A DNA stretch of 64,000 nt, from assembly GCF_001854325.1 (NCBI RefSeq), contig NZ_CP017754.1, forward strand, positions 2,418,001-2,482,000, written 5' to 3'. How positions within the stretch are numbered: position 1 is the first letter of the stretch; every line of letters starts with the position of its first letter. Shown piece by piece: positions 53,111 to 59,910 of this stretch. The position numbers and the translations under genes were made by a program. Source of the DNA: Cupriavidus malaysiensis. GTDB taxonomy: Bacteria; Pseudomonadota; Gammaproteobacteria; Burkholderiales; Burkholderiaceae. A model generated the notes under the pieces. The model was not told where the DNA came from. It did not search any database and saw nothing but the letters and a program-made list of their open reading frames with translations.

Positions 53111-53162
53111 CGGCAGCTTAGGCTGCCGTATCAGCCGCTGCAATGCTGTAGCGATCGCTACA
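53111..53162. promoter_or_regulatory. Hairpin and 16-bp perfect palindrome before chrA
   Basis: CGGCAGC-TTAG-GCTGCCG (53111-53128) is a tight hairpin. TGTAGCGATCGCTACA (53147-53162) is a perfect palindrome typical of a dimeric repressor operator. They lie 180-230 bases upstream of chrA and may be the operator/promoter of the ancestral chr operon or of a lost gene. The rest of 52933-53388 carries no intact gene. Confidence 0.5.
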
Positions 53163-53388
53163 ATCGACTGGCGGCCCTGCGTTGCTTGGAATGGCGCAGG
53201 CGCGTCGGCCCGGGTATGCCGAAGATCGCGGTCACTACGTCCCGATGGCCTTGCCGCGGTCATTTATGCCGAAGACCTTGGGGCAAAAGCCCGAGGTCTG
53301 GGTAGAGGACGCGCCGTGACCATGGGCGATCACGGCGGCCACGCGGCTTGCGCGGATGTCCACGGCAGCAGGCGATGCGCCCGGGGCC

Positions 53389-53769
53389 TCAACTGCGCCA
53401 GGGCAAGGGCAGAGGTTCGCCATCGGGCCGTCGGGTCGGCACGGGCGACTGGCCGAACATTCCCAGTACTTCCAAGGGCTCCGTGCCGATGTTGAAGATC
53501 TGGTGCACACGGCCTCGCGGCAGGACGAGGATGCTGCGGGCCCCGAAGCGTTGCTGTCTCCCTTCGGTGTGGAGCTCGCCTTCGCCACCCAGGCAGATCA
53601 CTGCCTCGTCGCAGTCGTGCAGATGCGGCGGCGTTCCGGCCCCAGGTGCCAGCGACTGCCGCCACACGGACAGTTGCGCCAGGCCGTGGGCCTCACCTGC
53701 CCAGGTGGCGTGGGCAATACCCGCAATGGCGGTGGGTTCGGGCTGGCATTGTTCGATTACAGATGTCAC
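53389..53769 (-). CDS. Cupin-domain protein
   Basis: A 126-residue single cupin. The metal-binding motif is PPHLHDCDEAVICLGGEGEL, and the second part VLPRGRVHQIFNIGTEPLEVL carries the later His. It lies divergent from a LysR gene with a 141-base gap, so LysR probably controls it. Cupins of this type act as small isomerases or dioxygenases, or just bind ligands. Confidence 0.85.
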   Translation of the reverse strand: MTSVIEQCQPEPTAIAGIAHATWAGEAHGLAQLSVWRQSLAPGAGTPPHLHDCDEAVICLGGEGELHTEGRQQRFGARSILVLPRGRVHQIFNIGTEPLEVLGMFGQSPVPTRRPDGEPLPLPWRS

Positions 53770-53849
53770 ATTGTCCTCGCATGGTCAAGAATGATCGAAG
53801 AAACCAGGTTCCGCGGCCACGGAGGAAGCAGTCTGACACCTTGTCGTCG

Positions 53850-53868
53850 ATTCCGGAATGATCGGAAT
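53850..53868. promoter_or_regulatory. LysR operator candidate (ATTCCG-N7-CGGAAT)
   Basis: ATTCCGGAATGATCGGAAT has 6-bp arms and a 7-base spacer. It lies 42 bases before the LysR ATG and 80 bases before the cupin start, the usual place for an autoregulatory site. Confidence 0.5.
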
Positions 53869-53910
53869 TGCCTTAACATTGCCGACAAAACTTCCTCAAT
53901 CCTCGCCGCC

Positions 53911-54801
53911 ATGACCGGACTGCAACAGCTGCTTGCGTTCTCCCGTACCGCCAGGCTCGGCAGCTTCGCCGCCGCGGCGCGCGAACTGGGATGTGCGCCA
54001 TCCACCCTGGCCAAGAGCGTGGCGCGCCTGGAGGGTGCCCTGGGCGTCAAGCTGTTTCACCGCACCACGCGGCAGGTGAGCCTGACACCGGACGGAGAAC
54101 ATCTCTTTCACCGCTGCGAGCGCGTGCTGGCCGAAGTCGACGAACTCCAGGCCGAAGCTGCAGGCAGCCGCGGCACCGTGAGCGGCACGCTGCGGCTCGA
54201 TGCCCCCCTTACCTATGGCCGGCGCGTACTCATGCCGCTGCTGGCCCGGCTGCTGCAGGCGCATCCTGGCCTGCAGCTGGATCTGCGGCTGCGCGACAGC
54301 TACGCCGATCTGGCGCGCGAAGGCCTGGACGCCGCGATCCGGGTGGGCGAGCTGCGGGATTCCTCTCTCGTGGCTCGGCGCTTCGACTGGCAGCACCAGG
54401 TGCTCGTGGCCAGCCCTGGCTACCTTGCCTCTCGCGGCAGACCGACGCACACCGATGCGCTCCGTGCGCACGCGGCAATCGTCTTCCGGCAGCCCGACAC
54501 CGGACGCGGGCGGGCATGGCAGCTATCGGGACCGCACGGCGATCTGGCGTGGTCGCCGTCCCCGCAGGTGCAGGTGAACGACGGAGAAGGCATGGTGGCG
54601 GCGGCCGTGGCCGGCCTGGGGGTCGCGCAAGTGCCGGACAATATGGTGGTGGGAGAACTGGAGAGCGGCGCCCTGGTCGAGCTTCTCCCGGAGTGCCGAC
54701 CGCCGGCTATGCCCATCAGCATCGTGATGCCTTCGGCGCGGCTGCAACCACCACGGGTGCGCGCGCTGGTCGCGTTGCTGGAAACCCTGCATGGCCATTG
54801 A
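53911..54801 (+). CDS. LysR-family transcriptional regulator
   Basis: A 296-residue regulator. HTH at about residues 5-60 (FSRTARLGSFAAAARELGCAPSTLAKSVARLE), then the effector domain. It resembles the DsdC/CrgA-like group. Divergent from a cupin gene, with a palindrome between them. Start ATG at 53911 fits the HTH position. Confidence 0.9.
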   Translation: MTGLQQLLAFSRTARLGSFAAAARELGCAPSTLAKSVARLEGALGVKLFHRTTRQVSLTPDGEHLFHRCERVLAEVDELQAEAAGSRGTVSGTLRLDAPLTYGRRVLMPLLARLLQAHPGLQLDLRLRDSYADLAREGLDAAIRVGELRDSSLVARRFDWQHQVLVASPGYLASRGRPTHTDALRAHAAIVFRQPDTGRGRAWQLSGPHGDLAWSPSPQVQVNDGEGMVAAAVAGLGVAQVPDNMVVGELESGALVELLPECRPPAMPISIVMPSARLQPPRVRALVALLETLHGH

Positions 54802-55154
54802 TGGCGCCTCGCCGCCCAAGGTTGCGCCAAGGCTTAGCCAGGTCGAAGGCTGCCGGGACGTCGCTGGCGTTGCTGGTACGAGGGGTTCGGTCTACGCTGG
54901 CGCGATGGACGGAGCAAAGACCCTCTTTGGGGCGGCCACCGCTTTCCGGTGGCCGTCATCCGTGTCATCAGCGCGGCAGTGCGCTGGTACTTCCGCTGAA
55001 ATGCCCGAGCGGGCCATCGGCCGGGCGAACGGACTTCAGGTGGGTTCAGCGATCGCTGCCGGTCCTGCACCAGCGTCAGGCTGGCGGAGCCCGCCGGCGT
55101 CGCGGGGATGACGCTCGGGCACAGGACCAGATGGGTGAACGGAGAGCGCAAGAG
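54802..55154. other. Gap with hairpin, no gene
   Basis: GGCCACCG-CTTT-CCGGTGGCC (54934-54954) is a strong hairpin, possibly the terminator of the LysR gene. The rest carries no convincing gene. The b561 promoter should lie near its right end, where GGAGAGCGCAAGAG precedes the ATG. Confidence 0.4.
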
Positions 55155-55706
55155 ATGATCCCGATCGAAAACAGCGAAGACCATTACGGCGTTGTCGCGA
55201 TCCTGCTCCACTGGTCGATGGCCCTCCTTCTGGTCGGGCTTGCGGGACTGGGGCTTTACATGGTCTCGCTACCGGATGTCGGCTTCAACACCAGAAAAAT
55301 CACGCTGATTCTCTACCACAAGCAATTCGGAGTGCTGGCTTTCGTTCTGTTCGCTTTGCGTTTGTGCTGGCGTGTCACCCAGGTACTGCCAAAACCGGTC
55401 GGACATCTGCCGGATTGGCAAATGATCGCCGCCCGCTTTGTTCATCTTTGCTTCTATGGCCTGATGTTCGCCTTGCCCATGACGGGCTGGCTCATGTCGT
55501 CCGCCGCCGCCATTCCGGTATCGTTTCTCGGCCTCTTTACGCTGCCCGACTTCATTCATCGCAGCGACCATTTGTTTTCCCTGCTCATCGGCGTCCACAA
55601 GTGGCTGGGATACGCGCTTATTCTCTTGTTCGCCATCCACATGGGTGCCGCCCTGCGCCATCACTTCGTCTTCAGGGATGACACCTTGCGCAGAATGTTG
55701 CCCTAG
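55155..55706 (+). CDS. Cytochrome b561 family protein
   Basis: A 183-residue membrane protein with four spans. Heme-ligand His residues appear in VAILLHWSMALLL, YHKQFGVLAFVLFALRL, RFVHLCFYGLMFALP and IGVHKWLGYALILLFAIHMG. It transfers electrons in the membrane, e.g. from quinol to a periplasmic acceptor or superoxide. It is single, convergent with the PqiC-like gene. The operon partner is unknown. Confidence 0.93.
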   Translation: MIPIENSEDHYGVVAILLHWSMALLLVGLAGLGLYMVSLPDVGFNTRKITLILYHKQFGVLAFVLFALRLCWRVTQVLPKPVGHLPDWQMIAARFVHLCFYGLMFALPMTGWLMSSAAAIPVSFLGLFTLPDFIHRSDHLFSLLIGVHKWLGYALILLFAIHMGAALRHHFVFRDDTLRRMLP

Positions 55707-55723
55707 AGTCCGGCAATGGACTT

Positions 55724-56329
55724 CTAATGGGCATTCTCGATCACGAACCTGGAGAGTTCCTGCAACACTCGCCCAGCGGCCACGTTGGCTGCTACAACTC
55801 CCGCGTAAGGATTCCTTTCGCCGAGTCGCTCCTGTACCGAGATCTCCCTCTCCGCGATCGACCGGTCCGTCGTAGCCAGCCTGAGATCGACATGTACCTT
55901 GAACCGCACTACAGCCTGATCCGACGTGAAATCCTGCTGCAGTTCGATGAGTTCGGTGCGAAGCGAGAATGTCTGCCGACCAAAGTAGGGAGGCGCGAGA
56001 ACCGCGCTGAAATAGTGCGTGCGCCGCAATGTTTCTACGATCAGCGGCAGCATCATCTGCGCGGGTGTGTCAATCCATTCGTTCTGACTGAAGTAGTCGA
56101 TCTGATACTTCCGGGCCGTATAAGCCATGCGCGGCGTGGCGTAGGCCGGCGCACTCACCGGAACCAGAACCAACAGTGTCGCCGCATGTGTCCTTGCGGT
56201 AGGAATCTCGGTCGGGATCGTAGTCAGCGCATATTTCTTCGTCTCGACCTCGACCGGTGCCATCAATGTGCAGCCTGTAAGTGAAACAATACCAATGCAC
56301 AACGCGCCGATTCTCATGGCGACCATCAT
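55724..56329 (-). CDS. ABC-type lipid transport auxiliary lipoprotein (PqiC-like)
   Basis: A 201-residue lipoprotein. The lipobox is VSLTGC. The body resembles the PqiC/ABC-trans-aux family (KYALTTIPTEIPT, MAYTARKYQIDYFSQNEWIDTPAQMMLPLIVE). In this group it pairs with MlaD-type proteins, and here it overlaps the mlaD-like gene by 4 bases (ATGA). It probably sits in the outer membrane and helps a MCE protein move lipids. ABC and permease genes are absent from the window. Confidence 0.85.
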   Translation of the reverse strand: MMVAMRIGALCIGIVSLTGCTLMAPVEVETKKYALTTIPTEIPTARTHAATLLVLVPVSAPAYATPRMAYTARKYQIDYFSQNEWIDTPAQMMLPLIVETLRRTHYFSAVLAPPYFGRQTFSLRTELIELQQDFTSDQAVVRFKVHVDLRLATTDRSIAEREISVQERLGERNPYAGVVAANVAAGRVLQELSRFVIENAH

Positions 56330-57150
56330 GGCTTCTCCCCCGGTCCGCGCTGTGTTGCGGTGCCGCGGATCAGAACTGATGGGTCCCGGTTGATCTTGTT
56401 CGCGACGGCAGTGAGGGAAGTCGACAGGTTATCAAGGTCGGCCAGCACCCTGTAGGATTCGGGGAGCACCTGGGTCTGAAGTGCCCTCAGCGATTCGTCG
56501 GTCGATTCCATGAGTGGCGCAAACCGCTGACTGGCGCGCTCCGTATTGGCCACGATGGTATCCAGCTTTCTTGTGTCTTCCGCCATGGCCTGAGTGATTT
56601 TCTGCAGGCTTTCGGCGGATTGCTTCAGCGACGCGACGGTCGGTTTGTCGAGAATCGAGGTGAGCAAGGCGGTAACGGCCTGGAAATTGTCGTTGACCTG
56701 ACTGATGGCCGTGTCGAGCGTCACGAGTTTCGAAGGCGCCGCCGGAATCGCGGGATAGCGGTCACCGGGCCGTGGGGCCAACTGCCCGGAATCGATACCA
56801 ATGTTCTCGAGTGCAATAAAAACGTAGCCGGTGAATCCCCGTGTTGCCAGCCCGCGGGAAGTAATCGTAGCTACCGTAGCCCCATTCACCGGAGCGGTCT
56901 TGTCAATGCTCAGCAGGATGTCCACCATCTGCGCGTTGACGAGGCGTACGCTTTTGACCTTGCCCACTTCGATGCCGTGGAACTCGACCGGTGCCTGAGC
57001 CATGAGCCCCGAGACCGGCTCTCGCGTATAGACGTGGTAGGTCGCGTATTGATCGAGAGACAGCGAGTACCAGATTGCCCCGGCGATCGTCGAAGCAAGC
57101 AGGCAGGCCGCGAACAGGAGCCTTGCCTTTGTGTCGATGCCGATTGTCAT
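56326..57150 (-). CDS. MlaD/MCE-domain protein
   Basis: A 274-residue inner-membrane-anchored protein. One membrane span (LLFAACLLASTIAGAIWYSLS) is followed by the MCE domain (VYTREPVSGLMAQAPVEFHG, then IEVGKVKSVRL), and a helical C-terminal part. It binds lipids as a hexameric ring in the periplasm in family members. It is coupled to the PqiC-like gene. The ATG at 57150 was chosen because upstream frames read a decayed NHL-type protein. Confidence 0.9.
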   Translation of the reverse strand: MTIGIDTKARLLFAACLLASTIAGAIWYSLSLDQYATYHVYTREPVSGLMAQAPVEFHGIEVGKVKSVRLVNAQMVDILLSIDKTAPVNGATVATITSRGLATRGFTGYVFIALENIGIDSGQLAPRPGDRYPAIPAAPSKLVTLDTAISQVNDNFQAVTALLTSILDKPTVASLKQSAESLQKITQAMAEDTRKLDTIVANTERASQRFAPLMESTDESLRALQTQVLPESYRVLADLDNLSTSLTAVANKINRDPSVLIRGTATQRGPGEKP

Positions 57151-57349
57151 TGCGAAGTCCTCCGGGCTTGCCCAGGCCGAAAGCGGAGCCGGGCGTCGGG
57201 TCGACCTGCATCGCCGCGATGAAACCCCATCGGGCGAGAACTCGATGATTTCGCTCGGATGCTGCGAACTCGGGGGGATCGCGTCGCCGCTCGCCGTCAC
57301 CAGATCGCCATTGGGTGCAAGCGCCAGCCCCAGCAACCCGCGAAGGCAA
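57151..57349 (-). pseudogene. NHL/SMP-30-like protein remnant
   Basis: The minus strand reads LGLALAPNGDLVTASGDAIP, then PSEIIEFSPDGV and after a frameshift FIAAMQVDPTPGSAFGLGKP. This resembles the last repeats of NHL-repeat beta-propeller proteins. It has a frameshift and no start, so it is a pseudogene. It lies just upstream of the MlaD-like gene on the same strand. Confidence 0.55.
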
Positions 57350-57694
57350 TCATTGTCTTGATTAATCTTAGGTTATGGCGCTATCCGATGGGTCTGCGGA
57401 GCGCTCGAGGGGAACGCGCAGACCAAGGACCACGTTTCTGCGCCGCACACCTGCACAGACATCCGGCTGAGTTCGAATCCCCGCCTGCGGGACGTGCAAT
57501 GGCTGCTGGACTTCCGGCTTGCCCTGCCATCCGACGTTTCCTCTTGGCCCAAGGCGCATCCCCCTTCGGACCGCTCAAGAATCCCGCAGTGCCACCGATA
57601 TCCACGTGCAACGACGGCGTCGTGGGTGATCAGCCGCTTCGCGCCCGTGAGAGCGCTGCGCGAGCCAGAACGGAGCAAGGAAACGGAGGCAGCA
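57350..57694. other. Gap, no gene seen
   Basis: About 345 bases with no convincing gene. AT-rich start (TTGATTAATCTTAGGTTATGG at 57357 onward, shortened here) suggests a promoter for either side. GTTCGAATCC at 57471 recalls a tRNA T-loop, but the flanking bases do not pair. Confidence 0.35.
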
Positions 57695-58147
57695 GTGAGC
57701 ATCGATAGCATCATGTCGAAAAGAGTCGTCACCATCGGATTCGACGACACCCTGGCGACGGTCAAGCATATTTTCGACGAGGCGAAGTTCCACCACCTGC
57801 TGGTCGTCGAGGGCGACCGCCTGCATGGCGTGGTGTCGGACCGCGACCTGCTGCGGGCCATGAGCCCGTTTATCGGCAGTACGGTCGAATCGGCGCGGGA
57901 TCTCAATACGCTCAACAAGCGCGTGCACCAGATCATGTCGCGCCAGCCGGTGACCTTGCGGCCGGAAGCCGGAATTGCGGATGCCATCGCCTTGTTCCTG
58001 ACGCACCAGATCTCATGCATTCCCATCGTGGACGAGTTGTTCCGCCCGGTCGGCATCGTCAGCTGGCGGGACGTCCTGCGGGCGCTGGCGGCCGAGAACG
58101 ATGCCAGGACGGCCGGCGGCGACCGGCAGGAGGCGGCACAGCGATGA
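57695..58147 (+). CDS. CBS-domain protein
   Basis: A 150-residue protein with two CBS motifs: DSIMSKRVVTIGFDDTLATV with HLLVVEGDRLHGVVSDRDLL, and QIMSRQPVTLRPEAGIADAI with SCIPIVDELFRPVGIVSWRD. CBS pairs bind adenine nucleotides. GTG start with CGGAGGC upstream. It is single; a promoter-like region follows it for the efflux operon. The role is probably regulatory; target unknown. Confidence 0.9.
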   Translation: MSIDSIMSKRVVTIGFDDTLATVKHIFDEAKFHHLLVVEGDRLHGVVSDRDLLRAMSPFIGSTVESARDLNTLNKRVHQIMSRQPVTLRPEAGIADAIALFLTHQISCIPIVDELFRPVGIVSWRDVLRALAAENDARTAGGDRQEAAQR

Positions 58148-58567
58148 TGCCGGTCCTTCGGACGACGGTCGCCAGGGACGGGATGGGGCGGGCCGGGCAA
58201 TTCGGGCACCCCATTTGGGGATTCCGGTGCTCTAGGTAAATTCTTGGACAGGGCTAAGACGCAACTGTTATATTGCCTCCACTTAGCCAGATCCCGTGGC
58301 AGGAAGGCGAGCGATCCATGATCCATCCCGGCCGGCATCCTGCGCCTTCGGCGCGCCAAGTGAACGTCTCCTTCAGGCTTGCTGCCGCGGCCCCGGCCCC
58401 TGGCGGCCGCGCGGTGCGCGTGCCGACGGCGATGCGACGCCACCATGCCGGCGGACGCCCGCCCCCTCCTCCCTGCTCATCGCCCCCCACCCCAGCCTGA
58501 CCCCGATCGTCAGCCGTTCCACCGCGGCCGCGCCCGGCCGGCGGTCGTTTCGCCAGGGAGCCGCGAC
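58148..58567. other. Gap with promoter candidate for ytcA-mdtNOP
   Basis: About 420 bases without a gene. TTGGAC (58244-58249) and TTATAT (58268-58273) with an 18-base spacer form a fair sigma70 promoter, the most AT-rich spot in the gap. GGCTAAG (58252-58258) and CTTAGCC (58282-58288) form an inverted repeat across the -10, a place for a repressor. The next 280 bases to ytcA are GC-rich leader. Confidence 0.4.
58244..58288 (+). promoter_or_regulatory. Promoter and operator candidate of the efflux operon
   Basis: TTGGAC/TTATAT hexamers overlap a 7-bp-arm inverted repeat (GGCTAAG, 23-base spacer, CTTAGCC). The TetR-type gene at the right edge is a possible regulator. Inferred from position only. 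Confidence 0.35.
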
Positions 58568-58864
58568 ATGTCAGATAGACCGATTCCGCGTTCCGCAGTC
58601 AGGGTGGTAACCCTGTCCCTGCCGGGACTGCTGCTGCCTGGCTGCGCCTTGCGCGGCGCGCCCGCCTTCGAGTTGTTCGGCGCCTATTTCCCGCTCTGGC
58701 TGTTGAGCGCCCTGGTCGGCATCGCCGGCGCCGTGCTGGCCTACCGCCTGTCGGTGCGTACCGGCTTCGCAGCGGCGGTGCCGTTCCCACTGCTGGTGAA
58801 TACCTCGGTCGGCGTCATCGTGGCGCTGGTGGTCTGGATGCTCGGGACAGGACAGATCCTATGA
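58568..58864 (+). CDS. ytcA: YtcA-family small membrane protein
   Basis: A 98-residue protein with a signal/lipobox-like start (LPGLLLPGC) and two membrane spans (LWLLSALVGIAGAVLAYRL, PLLVNTSVGVIVALVVWML). GAPAFELFGAYFPLW is like YtcA, the partner of MdtNOP systems. Its stop overlaps the mdtN ATG (ATGA). Function unknown, probably part of the pump. Confidence 0.75.
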   Translation: MSDRPIPRSAVRVVTLSLPGLLLPGCALRGAPAFELFGAYFPLWLLSALVGIAGAVLAYRLSVRTGFAAAVPFPLLVNTSVGVIVALVVWMLGTGQIL

Positions 58865-59910
58865 AGATGGCCGGCATGCGCAAGCCTTCGCTAGGCGGAA
58901 AGTGGGTGGCGGTGATCATCGTCGCGCTGGCCGCCTTGCTGGCGGCCTTCGTTTATTTCCGGGCGCAGCGCTACCCTGCCTCCGATGATGCGACGATCGA
59001 TGCGGACGTGGTGCATGTGGCGTCGCCGGTGGGCGGGCGCATCGCACGGATCTGGGTAGGCGAGAACAAGCAGGTGGCAGCGGGCGATCCGCTGTTCGAG
59101 ATCGACCCCGTGCCCTACCGGCTGGCGCTGGCGCAAGCGCGCGCCGACCTGGAACTGGCGCAGGCGGCGCTGGGCACGCGGCGGCGCACCATCACCAGCG
59201 AACGGGCTTCGGCTTCGGTGGCGTCGCAACAGGCGAGCCGGGCGGCACAGAACTATGCCTTGACGGCGCGCACGGTGGAGCGCCTGCGGCCGTTGGCGGC
59301 GGACGGCTATGTCCCCACCCAGCAGCTCGACCAGGCACAGGTGGCGCAGCGCGACGCGGCAATCTCCCTCAAGCAGGCCACCGTCCAGCAGGCTGCCACG
59401 GCCCAGGCGGTGGGCGACGAAGCCGGCGCCATCGCCACGGTCCATGCGCGCGAAGCGGCGCTGGCCATCGCGCAGCGGGCGCTGGACGACACCCTGGTGC
59501 GCGCGCCGCATGCCGGCCGCGTCACCGGCCTGGCCGTGCTGACCGGCGAGGTGGTCGCGCCCAACCAGTCGCTGTTCCTGCTGGTGCATACCGGCGAATG
59601 GTTCGCGGTGGCGAACATCCGCGAGACCGCGCTCGCCGACATCCATGCAGGCGATTGCGCAACGGTCTACTCGATGATCGATCGCGGCCGGGCACTGCGC
59701 GGTACCGTGACCGGCATCGGCGCGGGCGTGCTCGATACCGACCGCGTGAGCCTGCCGCGTTCCCTGCCCTATGTGCAGCCGTCGGTGAACTGGGTCCGCG
59801 TGGCCAAGCGTTTCCCTGTCCGCATCAAGCTGGAGGCACCGCCGGAACCGCTGGTGCGGGTCGGCGCCAGCGCAACGGTCGAGATCCGGCATGGCGCGGC
59901 CTGCCGCTGA
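58861..59910 (+). CDS. mdtN: Efflux periplasmic adaptor, HlyD family
   Basis: A 349-residue membrane-fusion protein. One N-terminal span (VAVIIVALAALLAAFVYF), a lipoyl-like half (HVASPVGGRIARIWVGENKQ), a coiled coil around residues 95-215, and a second half with DDTLVRAPHAGRVTGLAVLTG. It links the MdtO inner-membrane protein to the MdtP outer-membrane channel. It overlaps ytcA and mdtO. Confidence 0.92.
   Translation: MKMAGMRKPSLGGKWVAVIIVALAALLAAFVYFRAQRYPASDDATIDADVVHVASPVGGRIARIWVGENKQVAAGDPLFEIDPVPYRLALAQARADLELAQAALGTRRRTITSERASASVASQQASRAAQNYALTARTVERLRPLAADGYVPTQQLDQAQVAQRDAAISLKQATVQQAATAQAVGDEAGAIATVHAREAALAIAQRALDDTLVRAPHAGRVTGLAVLTGEVVAPNQSLFLLVHTGEWFAVANIRETALADIHAGDCATVYSMIDRGRALRGTVTGIGAGVLDTDRVSLPRSLPYVQPSVNWVRVAKRFPVRIKLEAPPEPLVRVGASATVEIRHGAACR

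Noticed and set aside
57460..57500. tRNA-like GTTCGAATCC
   Set aside because: The T-stem bases around it do not pair and no acceptor or anticodon arms could be found.
58281..58294. ACTTAGCCAGATCC shared with the transposon end at 48045-48058
   Set aside because: A single 14-base match is expected a few times by chance in a 64-kb window, and no second terminal repeat is present.
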